From Lachnospiraceae bacterium (GTDB taxonomy: Bacteria > Bacillota_A > Clostridia > Lachnospirales > Lachnospiraceae), in assembly GCA_017621115.1 (NCBI GenBank), contig JAGATU010000056.1, forward strand, positions 1 to 48,230: a stretch of 48,230 bases of DNA, given 5' to 3'. The position numbers were made by a program, and so were the translations under genes. Below, one piece after another: positions 18,361 through 27,468 of this stretch. Position 1 is the stretch's first letter, and each line of letters starts with the position of its first letter. The notes below the pieces were generated by a model. That model was given only the letters and a program-made list of their open reading frames with translations. It ran no database searches and had not been told where the DNA came from.

Positions 18361-18852
18361 TTATTTCTTACGTTCGTATTTCACAAAGGCATACGTAATA
18401 TCAAAGTATACCTGTTCATCACTCTCTGCCGTAATCTCCCATTCATCATCCTCATCCAGATTTGGGAAATAAGCATCTGCTTCATAAGACATATCAATCT
18501 TGGTCATATGGCACACATCCGCATACGGAAGCATCTGACGGTAAATAGTCTCTCCCCCGATAATATAAACGTCATTGGTGTCATATTTTTTTAATTCTTC
18601 TAAAAGTTCCTCAATGGAATATACAATAATGGCTCCATCAACTTTGTAAGACTTATTCTGTGTCAGCACTATATTGGTGCGATTCGGAAGCGGTTTCTGA
18701 TTAGGGAATGATTCCAAAGTCTTTCTGCCCATTACCACTACCTTACCGGTAGTTTCCTGGCGGAACATCTTCATATCCGCCGGAATGCTGACCAATAATT
18801 TATTCTTATTACCGATAGCCCAATTGCTATCCACTGCCGCAATCATGTTCAT
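18361..18852 (-). CDS. folA: Dihydrofolate reductase
   Basis: 163-aa enzyme reducing dihydrofolate to tetrahydrofolate with NADPH. The N-terminal MNMIAAVDSNWAIGNKNKL loop, the catalytic Asp in SIPADMKMFR (about 28), the NADPH-binding VVVMGRKTLESFP, and DVYIIGGETIYRQMLPYAD with its GG are all in place. Length is normal. It lies 26 bp after thyA, a classical pairing because thymidylate synthase generates the dihydrofolate that FolA recycles. Confidence 0.97.
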   Translation of the reverse strand: MNMIAAVDSNWAIGNKNKLLVSIPADMKMFRQETTGKVVVMGRKTLESFPNQKPLPNRTNIVLTQNKSYKVDGAIIVYSIEELLEELKKYDTNDVYIIGGETIYRQMLPYADVCHMTKIDMSYEADAYFPNLDEDDEWEITAESDEQVYFDITYAFVKYERKK

Positions 18853-18878
18853 ACTGTCTCTCTCCTAATCCCCATATC

Positions 18879-19727
18879 TTAAATTGCAATCGGAATATCC
18901 GTAATCTGTTCACCCGTTATATAATTCTCCACGGATACGTCATGGCGTGTAAATTCATAGAAATCTTTTACGTCAGGATTAAGCGTAAATTTCGGCGCGT
19001 CGTACTGCGGACGTTTGATTAATTCTTCTATAATCGGAATATGTCTGTCATAAATATGGGCATCCGCAATCACATGTACGAGTTCACCGACATTCATGTC
19101 ACATACCTGTGCCAGCATATGTACCAATACGGAATACTGCACCACATTCCAGTTATTGGCAGCCAAAACATCCTGGGAACGCTGATTTAATACCGCATTC
19201 AATGTCAGTTTGTCTTCCCCTTTTTTCTGGGTAACATTAAAGGTCATACTGTATGCACATGGATAGAGATTCATCTCGTGTAAATCCTGATGCACATAGA
19301 TATTGGTCATAATACGTCTGCTGAACGGATTATTCTTCAAATCGTAAATCACCCTGTCCACCTGGTCCATCATACCTTCTTTATACTGATGCTTCACACC
19401 CAACTGATATCCGTATGCCTTACCGATGGAACCGGTCTCATCTGCCCATTCGTCCCAGATATGGCTGTGCAAATCATTAATATTATTCGACTTCTGCTGC
19501 CAGATCCAAAGCATCTCATCCGTTGCACTCTTCAGAGCAGTACGGCGCAATGTCAAAAGCGGAAACTCCTTGGATAAATCATAACGGTTAACCACGCCAA
19601 ATCGTTTAATTGTATACGCACTCGTTCCGTCCGGCCATTTCGGTCTGACTTTCTCCCCTTCCGTGCTTGTTCCGTTTTCCAAAATATCCTTGCACATATC
19701 TACAAAGATACGGTCTGCCATACTCAT
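18879..19727 (-). CDS. thyA: Thymidylate synthase (ThyA)
   Basis: 282-aa enzyme converting dUMP to dTMP with methylene-tetrahydrofolate. The catalytic Cys lies in MNLYPCAYSMTFNV. The phosphate-binding NPFSRRIMTNIY and the nucleotide-binding LNQRSQDVLAANNWNVVQYS are present, as are the HVIADAHIYDRH and C-terminal PIAI features. The sequence pattern is closer to the Bacillus ThyA type than to the E. coli type. The start was set at the ATG at 19727 because GAGGG stands seven bases before it; the frame is open seven codons further with a TTG but without a ribosome site. First gene of the thyA-folA-sbcD-sbcC block. Confidence 0.95.
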   Translation of the reverse strand: MSMADRIFVDMCKDILENGTSTEGEKVRPKWPDGTSAYTIKRFGVVNRYDLSKEFPLLTLRRTALKSATDEMLWIWQQKSNNINDLHSHIWDEWADETGSIGKAYGYQLGVKHQYKEGMMDQVDRVIYDLKNNPFSRRIMTNIYVHQDLHEMNLYPCAYSMTFNVTQKKGEDKLTLNAVLNQRSQDVLAANNWNVVQYSVLVHMLAQVCDMNVGELVHVIADAHIYDRHIPIIEELIKRPQYDAPKFTLNPDVKDFYEFTRHDVSVENYITGEQITDIPIAI

Positions 19728-19772
19728 GATACTACCCTCATTTCGCAATTAATTATATCTAAATTTAATTTA

Positions 19773-21374
19773 TTAGTCCCATTTGTCACAAAGTGAATTA
19801 ATCTGGTCTGCAAATTTGGCCAAATCTTTATTTGCATAACCTTCGCATTTCTTAATAACACCAAGCAATCTCTGTCCCGCTGCCAGCAATCGCTGATATA
19901 CACCGGAAGGAGCTGCGGTTTTCTTAGCCGGAGTAATACGTACACCCTCTGCTTCATAATCAAAGGTACCGGTGATTAAATCAAACTTTGTACCACTAAA
20001 CGGCGCATATGCGTCAATATCACATTCATCAATTAAAGTCTGTGCAAATGTATCCGTAACGGCATCTTCACCATGAACAACGAATACTTTTTTCGGTTTC
20101 TTTTCAAATCCGCGTACCCAGTCAATCAGTCCGAGCTTATCGGCATGTCCGCTGATACCGGCTAATTTTTCAATACTTGCGCGAACCTCAATATGTTCAC
20201 CAAACAATTTGATATCGGTTGCACCTTCCAGCAAATTGCGCCCCAAAGTACCCACTGACTGATAACCAACAAATAATATCGTACTCTCCGGTCTCCAGAG
20301 ATTGTGTTTTAAATGATGGCGGATACGTCCCGCTTCACACATACCGGAAGCCGAAATAATTACCTTCGGGGTCATATCAAAGTTAATCGCCTTAGATTCA
20401 TCTGCTGTAATACTCAAACGAAGCCCCGGGAAACGAATCGGATTAATACCGCGCTGTACCAGTTCATAAGCTTCATCATCATAACAGGTCAGTTCATTCT
20501 CATTAAAAATTCCTGTTGCTTCTACTGCAAGAGGGGAGTCCACATATACAGGGAAATTGTCAAATCCCTGAATCAATTTGTCCTCCTTAATCTTGCGGAT
20601 AAAATACAACATCTCCTGTGTTCTTCCTACCGCAAACGAAGGAATAACCACATTACCCCCTCGATTAAAGGTATCCTGAATAATGCGTGTCAGCTCACCG
20701 ATATAGTCAGGGCGTTCTGTTGAATGTACACGGTCACCATATGTGGATTCCATAACTACATAATCCGCCTCGGCGGTCTTAATCGGATCTCTTAAAAGCG
20801 GTTGCTGTACATTACCGATATCACCGGAAAATACAACCTTTCTGCTCTCACCGTCTTCCGTCATCCACACTTCTATACTGGCAGAACCGAGCAAATGTCC
20901 GATATCCGTAAAACGTACATCAATGCCCTCACAAATGTTGATCTTCTCACCGTATGCAACCGGAACAATATTGCGGATAACACCATCCGCATCTTCCATT
21001 GTAAATAAAGGCTCCTGCTCTTTTACCTGTGAACTTCTCTTTGCCTTACGGTTACGCCATTCTGCTTCCTGCATCTGGATATGTGCACAGTCACGAAGCA
21101 TAATACTGCAAAGGTCCGCACTGGCTTCCGTCATAAATACACGACCGCGGAATCCCCTTGCGTACAAAAGCGGTAAATAACCCGAATGGTCCACATGTGC
21201 ATGTGTTAAAAATACATAATCTATTAATGGTGCTTCCACCGGAATTCCTACGTTTTCATACAGGTTTTGTCCCTGTTCCATACCATAATCCACCAGGACA
21301 TGCTTACCGCATGCATTCAGGTAATGACAGCTTCCCGTAACCTCATGTGCCGAGCCGACAAACATCAATTTCAT
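19773..21374 (-). CDS. Beta-CASP metallo-beta-lactamase-fold hydrolase (CPSF/RNase-like)
   Basis: 533-aa cytoplasmic protein of the beta-CASP group, relatives of which are RNA endo/exonucleases. Zinc motif HAHVDHSGYLPLLY is at about 58-71, and DIGHLLGSASIEVW and FSGDIGN follow. The beta-CASP domain is about 250-380, with VIPSFAVGRTQEML and VIISASGMCEAGRIRHHL. The RMMBL domain is near 395-455 (ISGHADKLGLIDWV and VFVVHGEDAVTDTFA). About 75 residues are added at the C-terminus. The start has GGAGG eight bases before it. The substrate is unknown; it is not the RNase J type, which has a different layout. It lies 45 bp upstream of thyA in the same direction, so read-through into thyA is possible. 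Confidence 0.9.
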   Translation of the reverse strand: MKLMFVGSAHEVTGSCHYLNACGKHVLVDYGMEQGQNLYENVGIPVEAPLIDYVFLTHAHVDHSGYLPLLYARGFRGRVFMTEASADLCSIMLRDCAHIQMQEAEWRNRKAKRSSQVKEQEPLFTMEDADGVIRNIVPVAYGEKINICEGIDVRFTDIGHLLGSASIEVWMTEDGESRKVVFSGDIGNVQQPLLRDPIKTAEADYVVMESTYGDRVHSTERPDYIGELTRIIQDTFNRGGNVVIPSFAVGRTQEMLYFIRKIKEDKLIQGFDNFPVYVDSPLAVEATGIFNENELTCYDDEAYELVQRGINPIRFPGLRLSITADESKAINFDMTPKVIISASGMCEAGRIRHHLKHNLWRPESTILFVGYQSVGTLGRNLLEGATDIKLFGEHIEVRASIEKLAGISGHADKLGLIDWVRGFEKKPKKVFVVHGEDAVTDTFAQTLIDECDIDAYAPFSGTKFDLITGTFDYEAEGVRITPAKKTAAPSGVYQRLLAAGQRLLGVIKKCEGYANKDLAKFADQINSLCDKWD

Positions 21375-21455
21375 AAGTAATACCTCCTGCTTAATTCACT
21401 CAAAAACCCCTCTGTATATATATTACCATTTATTATTATTTTATGGTAGACAGAT

Positions 21456-21496
21456 ATTTTTATATTTCTTTATTTTTATATTTCTTTATTTTTATA
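21456..21496. repeat. 16-bp AT-rich tandem repeat, 2.6 copies
   Basis: The unit ATTTTTATATTTCTTT is repeated exactly at 21456-21471 and 21472-21487, with nine more bases at 21488-21496. It sits in the divergent gap between the beta-CASP gene and the first GGDEF gene, directly before a TATAAT box. Confidence 0.9.
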
Positions 21497-21503
21497 CAAG
21501 TAG

Positions 21504-21509
21504 TATAAT
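21504..21509 (+). promoter_or_regulatory. Probable -10 box of the plus-strand GGDEF gene
   Basis: A perfect TATAAT 41 bp upstream of the ATG at 21551. No good -35 is seen; the expected position falls in the AT-rich tandem repeat. Confidence 0.45.
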
Positions 21510-21550
21510 ATTAATAGGGAAATTCCCAAAGATTCACAGGAGCATGTGCC

Positions 21551-23455
21551 ATGAAGAAAAAAATTGCAGTATGCGGCAGCGGATGGAGTAATGAATACAT
21601 TGAAATTGCTCTCTCAGGTATCCGTAAATGTGCAAAATTGAATAATACAGATATATTCTTCCTATTCAATTTCTCTGTCGGAGACACGGAAGAATATATG
21701 CAGGAAGGGCAGATTAATATCAACCGTTTATTGGAATACGGCAATTTTGACGGAGTCATTCTGCTTGCCAATACCTTCCATATGCAGTCCGAGTTTGACT
21801 ATCTTTGCAATATTGTCAAAGAGTTGGACATTCCCTGTGTAACTCTGGAATATCCTCTTCCCGGCATTGATTTTTTCGGTTCGGATAATTACTCCGGCAT
21901 GCATGAATTATGCACCCACCTTGTTGAACATCACAGTTATAAAGATTTTGTGTACATAAGCGGTCCCGAGAATAATGCTGAGAGCGATATCCGTAAGAAA
22001 GCCTTGACAGACGTTCTCACATCCCATGGTCTTTCCCTTCCCGAAGAGAATGTTATCTGCTGTAATTGGAATTATTATGAGGTTGAGCGTCAGCTGCCGC
22101 TATGGCTTGCATCACATCCTTTACCGGACGTATTTGTCTGTGCAAACGATGTTATGGCAATGGCTGCATGTTCCATACTGCGTGCCAATGATATTACCGT
22201 ACCAAACGATGTTAAAGTAACCGGTTTTGACCATTTATTATCCACACGCAACTATTATCCGACCATTGCGTCCGTGGACCGAAACTGGGACAATTTGGGA
22301 TACCAAAGTTTGGAATATTTACTGGATAAAATCGAAGGTGCACCTTCTACACCGGAGTATTATGTTGACTCATACGCTGTTCCCGGTGAGAGTTGCGGAT
22401 GCAACCCTCCGGATACAATATCTCTTAATAAAAGAGTAGGCGCTACAAATGTATATGAGAGTTATGTCCGCAGTTCCTTCTGGTCCGGACATTTGTGTGA
22501 TATCGCAGATTGCCTTTCCACTATCAGCAATGAAGAAGGTTTGATCTCTGCCATCACTAATTTCATCAAAAATGACCACTCTTACGAAGGCGACGAATTC
22601 TACTTATGTCTGGTAGACAATTTCTTTTCTTCGCTTATGGGCAGTCCGGCTCTTACACCGACCAGATATACGGACCGTATGAATGTAATATGCAATATCA
22701 AAGATGGACAGCCGCGCGAATCGGTTTATATAGATACAAAGGATTTATTCCCCGGCTATGACTGCAACGGCGATTGCGGACAGATGTATACCTTTTTCCC
22801 GCTTCTTACCAGGGAGGGTTGTTACGGCTATGCCGTCCTGGGCAATGAAGTCCCTATGATATACGATTATTCCGCGTATAACTGGATGCGGAGTATTGCC
22901 CAGAACTTACAGCAGGTTCGCCGTAATATTACAATCAGTGAATTAAACAAACAGTTAGAGCAGTTATCAGTCACAGACGGCCTTACCGGTGTATACAACC
23001 GTTTGGGCTGTGACAAAATTGTTTACCCATATTTAGAGAAATGTCATTCACAGGGCATAAACACAGTATTAATGTTCTCCGACATCAATAAGATGAAAGT
23101 CATAAACGATAAATTCGGTCATCTTGCCGGCGATACCGCCATCTGTACCGTAGCCAAAGTACTTACCGAGGCTCTTCCTGATAACTGGCATATTGCCCGT
23201 TACGGTGGAGATGAATTTTTAATGATTGGTGAATACTGTAAAGAGCAGTCACCCGATTATCTGATTGAGAATATCAATTCCCTGTTAAGGGAGACCACAG
23301 ACAGAATGCAGTTTCCATATTCTTTATCCATCGGTATCGGGTATGTCATTATTGATGCTTCTGAGGAACTTGATTTGCAGGAATGCCTCAGAAAAGCCGA
23401 CGAAGCCATGTATCTTACCAAATGGTCACAGAAAGGAAACACCGGCAATTCATAA
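21551..23455 (+). CDS. LacI-like ligand-binding domain fused to GGDEF diguanylate cyclase (paralogue 1)
   Basis: 634-aa protein. Residues 1-280 match the periplasmic-binding-protein fold of LacI/GalR regulators (FDGVILLANTFHM, DVFVCANDVMAMAACSILR, DVKVTGFDH), but there is no DNA-binding helix-turn-helix, signal peptide or membrane segment. Residues 281-284 are SCGC, shared with the two paralogues downstream. About 300-450 is an unassigned middle domain. About 470-630 is a GGDEF domain with the intact active site RYGGDEF (GGDEF at 552-556) and SVTDGLTGVYNRLG. No RxxD inhibitory site is seen before it. It should make cyclic di-GMP in the cytoplasm in response to a small ligand, perhaps a sugar. 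AGGAG is eight bases before the ATG. This copy is more divergent than the tandem pair on the other strand. Confidence 0.92.
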   Translation: MKKKIAVCGSGWSNEYIEIALSGIRKCAKLNNTDIFFLFNFSVGDTEEYMQEGQININRLLEYGNFDGVILLANTFHMQSEFDYLCNIVKELDIPCVTLEYPLPGIDFFGSDNYSGMHELCTHLVEHHSYKDFVYISGPENNAESDIRKKALTDVLTSHGLSLPEENVICCNWNYYEVERQLPLWLASHPLPDVFVCANDVMAMAACSILRANDITVPNDVKVTGFDHLLSTRNYYPTIASVDRNWDNLGYQSLEYLLDKIEGAPSTPEYYVDSYAVPGESCGCNPPDTISLNKRVGATNVYESYVRSSFWSGHLCDIADCLSTISNEEGLISAITNFIKNDHSYEGDEFYLCLVDNFFSSLMGSPALTPTRYTDRMNVICNIKDGQPRESVYIDTKDLFPGYDCNGDCGQMYTFFPLLTREGCYGYAVLGNEVPMIYDYSAYNWMRSIAQNLQQVRRNITISELNKQLEQLSVTDGLTGVYNRLGCDKIVYPYLEKCHSQGINTVLMFSDINKMKVINDKFGHLAGDTAICTVAKVLTEALPDNWHIARYGGDEFLMIGEYCKEQSPDYLIENINSLLRETTDRMQFPYSLSIGIGYVIIDASEELDLQECLRKADEAMYLTKWSQKGNTGNS

Positions 23456-23470
23456 TTATATACGCATAGC

Positions 23471-23500
23471 AAAAGCCTGTACCATCCGGTACAGGCTTTT
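23471..23500. terminator. Bidirectional intrinsic terminator
   Basis: A perfect 13-bp stem (23471-23483 with 23488-23500) has a 4-base loop, with A-run and T-run on the two sides. It separates the convergent GGDEF genes. Confidence 0.9.
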
Positions 23501-23513
23501 TATCTTCTCTATT

Positions 23514-25430
23514 CTACTGATTCTTCTTTGATTCTTTTTTCTGACGCTTCTTTTCGTACATCCGCGCATCTACCGAAAGAATGCATTCTTCCAAGGTGGT
23601 TTTGCTTTCTACGTTAAATATTTCATAACCATAACTTAAGGAAAGCAAATCTCTTCCGCTCTTTCTGTTATACTCAGCTATCCTGCGTTCCACGCGTTTC
23701 CAATATTCTTCCGGTTCATGTATATCACGTGCCGTTCCGATTACGATAAACTCATCGCCACCATAACGGGCAACAACACATTTTCCGGCTTCATCATGCA
23801 TGATGGATGCCGCTGATGAAATAATCTCATCTCCCATTTCATGACCGTATTGGTCGTTTATTCCTTTCAGATTGTCCAAATCCACAAAAGAAATCTGCAT
23901 CTTGATTCGCGACATCATACTCTTTTGCTTTATTTCCGCGAAACTGCGCGCAAGTCCAAAACGGTTATATACGCCTGTCAGAGAATCCCTGACATACATA
24001 TCTTCCAGTCTCTTCATCGCATTCTGTAACATACTCTGCTTACGGATATTTTCAACAGAACTGCCCATACCGATGAGCCAACTGATAAATAACTGGTTGG
24101 CAATTGTAAATTCGCTGTCCGCAAATACGACATATCCGAATGTTCTGTCCAGATAATGAAGCGGCGAAAAAACATACAATTTACACCTGTCAGTTTCTTT
24201 AAATAAATCATCCAGGGCGTATTTGGACTCAAAACCTTTTTTGTTAAGGAATAAGCCATCTTTGTACGAAATAACCGGATAAACCCTCTTTGTATAAGAA
24301 AGTTTCTGGGCAAGCGTCATCTCTTCCTGCTCCATCGCATCCATCTCAAAATATTTATCCGTAAATCCTTCATTCACACAGCAGTAGAACTCCGATACAT
24401 CATCGACTTTTGACACAAATTTTCTGACTGCATAAAACCAATCGCCGATACACTCACATTCCGTGTAGTTCTTCTCTAAGCTGATTAACTGATGTATCAT
24501 TTTTCTTTTGGCGATTTCTTCGCTATGCTTCAGTTTGTCGCCTGCCATCTCTGAATCTTTTTTGCTCTTGTGGCATCCGCAGCTTTCATCCAGCACTAAT
24601 TCATCCGGCAAAAACAGATCCTCGGGAACCTCTTTTCCCTGCACCATGTCCAACAACATCTCGCATGCACTAAATCCCATTCCACGGACATTCATACGTA
24701 CAGTTGTAATATGCGGGGTATGACTCCGCGCCTCTACACTGTAATCATATCCGGAAATCATGACATCTTCCGGAACGCGATAGCCATTCTCCATCAAAAT
24801 ATCACAAATTGTAATTGCCGTAATATCATTTGCACAAATAATTGCTTTAGGGAAAGGCAATACGCAATTCAATATCTCTTCCGCTGCCTTTTCGGCACCT
24901 GTTACGTAAAAATCACCTTGGCTGACTCTCTCCGGTAAAATCGGGATGCCGTTTTCAGTCATTACATCCTCAAAAGCCTTGTATCGCGCTTCCGCTTCTA
25001 TACTGCCTTCTACACCTTTAACAAAATGAATATCCTTCACTTTGTGCTCCAGTACAAAATGCTCCGCAATCTTACGCATTGCCGTATAGGTATCCGTCTG
25101 AACCGAATGATGGTTTTTAATCTTACATCCGACACAGACAACCGGACATGTCAGATTGTCCAGCATATCCTCAATTAATCTACGGTTATAGTCAATATGC
25201 AGTGCATTTCCGACTACTATTACACCGTCAAACAAATTCAAGTCCGGAAGATTAACAATATGTACCTCACCCAGATTGTGTTTTTCCCTTTCAAACGCGC
25301 CCGTAGACCAGATAAAAGCAGCAATATTGCATCCATGCGCTTTTCCGTATTCTTCAATTCCTCTTAAAATATCTGCCTGTGCATCTGAATCCACCGCCGT
25401 CATTAAAACAGCAATATTCTTACATCTCAT
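23514..25430 (-). CDS. LacI-like ligand-binding domain fused to GGDEF diguanylate cyclase (paralogue 2)
   Basis: 638-aa protein of the same build as its upstream neighbour, with which it is clearly homologous along the full length. It has a LacI/GalR-type binding domain (about 1-280: FDGVIVVGNALHI, KAIICANDITAITICDILM, DVMISGYDY), the SCGC motif at 283-286, a middle domain (about 310-460), then GGDEF (about 475-635; RYGGDEF with GGDEF at 557-561). There is no membrane segment or signal peptide. The ATG at 25430 was chosen because GGAGG lies five bases before it; a TTG four codons upstream is in frame but overlaps that site. It follows paralogue 3 by 27 bp, so the pair is an operon from a recent duplication. 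It ends in a Lys-rich tail. Confidence 0.92.
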   Translation of the reverse strand: MRCKNIAVLMTAVDSDAQADILRGIEEYGKAHGCNIAAFIWSTGAFEREKHNLGEVHIVNLPDLNLFDGVIVVGNALHIDYNRRLIEDMLDNLTCPVVCVGCKIKNHHSVQTDTYTAMRKIAEHFVLEHKVKDIHFVKGVEGSIEAEARYKAFEDVMTENGIPILPERVSQGDFYVTGAEKAAEEILNCVLPFPKAIICANDITAITICDILMENGYRVPEDVMISGYDYSVEARSHTPHITTVRMNVRGMGFSACEMLLDMVQGKEVPEDLFLPDELVLDESCGCHKSKKDSEMAGDKLKHSEEIAKRKMIHQLISLEKNYTECECIGDWFYAVRKFVSKVDDVSEFYCCVNEGFTDKYFEMDAMEQEEMTLAQKLSYTKRVYPVISYKDGLFLNKKGFESKYALDDLFKETDRCKLYVFSPLHYLDRTFGYVVFADSEFTIANQLFISWLIGMGSSVENIRKQSMLQNAMKRLEDMYVRDSLTGVYNRFGLARSFAEIKQKSMMSRIKMQISFVDLDNLKGINDQYGHEMGDEIISSAASIMHDEAGKCVVARYGGDEFIVIGTARDIHEPEEYWKRVERRIAEYNRKSGRDLLSLSYGYEIFNVESKTTLEECILSVDARMYEKKRQKKESKKNQ

Positions 25431-25457
25431 AGGCACCTCCAATTACACACAAAAACA

Positions 25458-27365
25458 TCAATTATTTCTGCTCTTTTTTGCACGCTTTTGTTCGTACATT
25501 GTCCTATCGACTACCAGTATACAATCATCCAAAGATGTTTTTCCTTCTACTTCAAATATATTGTATCCGTAACTCAAAGACAATTTTGCTCCGGTTCTCA
25601 AACCATTGTAAGCATCAATCCTACGCTGTACACGCGACCAGTACGCTTCGACTTCTTCCCTGTCAATGGCTGTACCGAGTACAACGAACTCATCTCCGCC
25701 ATACCGGGCAACACAACCTTTTGGCGCTTCCTCCTGAAGTATTCTTGCCGCCGCTGAAATAATCTCATCTCCGACCTCATGTCCATAAATATCATTAATG
25801 CTTTTCAAATTATCAAGGTCGGCAAAAGAAAACTGCATCCGTATGCGGGATATCACACACTTTTGCTTAATTTCCGAAAAATATCTGTCCAATCCGAAAC
25901 GGTTATACACACCTGTAAGCGGATCTCTGACATACATATCTCCAAGACGCTTCATTGCATTTTGAAGCATCCTCTGCTTTCGGATATTTTCAACTGCATT
26001 ACCAACACTGATAAGCCAGCTGATATATAACTGATTGGCAATTGTAAAATCACTGTCTACGAATACAAAATAACCGAAAGTTCTCTCCAAGTAGTGAAGC
26101 GGTGAAAAAACATACATTTTACATGTATCACTATCTTGAAACATTTCGTCAAATGCATACTTTGAGCGAAATGGCTTCTTATCTATAAAATTTCCATGTT
26201 TGTAAGCCAGTATCGGATGTACATACGGAGTATAACTTACTCTTTGTGCCAATGTCATCTCTTCCTGTTCCATTACATCCATTTCAAAAAGTCTGTCTTC
26301 AAAACCTTCATTCACACAACAATAGAACTCTGTTACGTCAACTTTCGGGATGAAATCCCGGATTGCCTCCACCCAGTCTTCCAAATTCTGACATTCCGCA
26401 AAATTTTTCTCCGTCATAATCAGCTGGTGAATAATAATTCTTTCCGATATATTCTCGCCATGTTCGGAGCGTATATCACTTGCCGGCGAATCGCTTTCTC
26501 TTTTGACGCATCCGCAACTTTCATCCAATACAATTTCATCCGGCAGGTAATTATCCTTAGGCATTTCCTGTCCGTCAAGAACATTTAGTATAACCTCGCA
26601 CGCCCACTTCCCGATATCACGGAATCTGGAACGTATCGATGTGATACGTGGATTATGATTCTGCGCTTCAATTGAATAATCATAACCGGAAATCATAACG
26701 TCTTCCGGCACGCGGTAACCGTTTTTCATCAGAATATCACTAATTGTAATCGCAGTAACATCATTCGCACAAATAATGGCCTGTGGAAGCGGCAACACCC
26801 CGTCCATAATCTCCATCGCTGCCTTTTCAGCTCCGGTAATATAAAAATCACCGTCACTGATTCTTTTCTGTATTAAAGGAATATTATTCTCTTCCAGTAC
26901 GTCTACATACGCCCTAAAACGCGCCTCTGCATCTTCATTTCCCTTGATACCTTTTACAAAATGAATATCCGTCAGTTTATGTTCCAGCACAAAATGTTCT
27001 ACGAGTTCGCGCATTGCGGTATAGTTATCCGTGCAGACCATATAATGATCCCCTATCTTACATCCGATGCCAATTACCGGACATGTAACCTCTTCCAAAA
27101 GGTTCTCAATCATTTCACGGTTTTCTTCAATATGAAGTGCATTCGCAACCACAATGATACCATCAAACAATTTCAAATCCGGTAAATTAACAATATTGGC
27201 TTCACCGAGATTGTGCTTCTTAGTCTCAAACGCCCCGGTAAACCATAAAAAGACAGCTATGTTACACCCATGATTCTTTGCGTACTCTTCTATTCCCCTC
27301 AATTCATCTGCCTGGGATTCTGAGTCAGCTGCTGTCATTAAAACAGCGATATTTCTGCGTCTCAT
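25458..27365 (-). CDS. LacI-like ligand-binding domain fused to GGDEF diguanylate cyclase (paralogue 3)
   Basis: 635-aa protein, first gene of the tandem pair. The ligand-binding domain is about 1-280 (FDGIIVVANALHI, QAIICANDVTAITISDILM). SCGC is at 283-286, the middle domain about 310-460, and GGDEF about 475-632 with RYGGDEF (556-560). No RxxD I-site is seen, suggesting no product inhibition at that site. The binding-pocket regions differ from paralogue 2 at several positions, so the two may read different ligands. GGGAGG is six bases before the ATG, and a good SigA-type promoter lies at 27413-27441. A role in linking nutrient sensing to cyclic di-GMP output is inferred from domains only. 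Confidence 0.92.
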   Translation of the reverse strand: MRRRNIAVLMTAADSESQADELRGIEEYAKNHGCNIAVFLWFTGAFETKKHNLGEANIVNLPDLKLFDGIIVVANALHIEENREMIENLLEEVTCPVIGIGCKIGDHYMVCTDNYTAMRELVEHFVLEHKLTDIHFVKGIKGNEDAEARFRAYVDVLEENNIPLIQKRISDGDFYITGAEKAAMEIMDGVLPLPQAIICANDVTAITISDILMKNGYRVPEDVMISGYDYSIEAQNHNPRITSIRSRFRDIGKWACEVILNVLDGQEMPKDNYLPDEIVLDESCGCVKRESDSPASDIRSEHGENISERIIIHQLIMTEKNFAECQNLEDWVEAIRDFIPKVDVTEFYCCVNEGFEDRLFEMDVMEQEEMTLAQRVSYTPYVHPILAYKHGNFIDKKPFRSKYAFDEMFQDSDTCKMYVFSPLHYLERTFGYFVFVDSDFTIANQLYISWLISVGNAVENIRKQRMLQNAMKRLGDMYVRDPLTGVYNRFGLDRYFSEIKQKCVISRIRMQFSFADLDNLKSINDIYGHEVGDEIISAAARILQEEAPKGCVARYGGDEFVVLGTAIDREEVEAYWSRVQRRIDAYNGLRTGAKLSLSYGYNIFEVEGKTSLDDCILVVDRTMYEQKRAKKSRNN

Positions 27366-27412
27366 ATTCTACCTCCCATTATCACAAACCGGCTTACCAT
27401 CTTTATAGAACT

Positions 27413-27441
27413 ATTGTACTACTTTTTGTCATAGTGCTCAA
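27413..27441 (-). promoter_or_regulatory. SigA-type promoter of the tandem GGDEF operon
   Basis: On the minus strand TTGAGC (27436-27441), a 17-bp spacer and TACAAT (27413-27418), about 50 bp before the ATG at 27365. Confidence 0.65.
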
Positions 27442-27468
27442 GTACTATCTCTTGTGTTAATATTGTTT

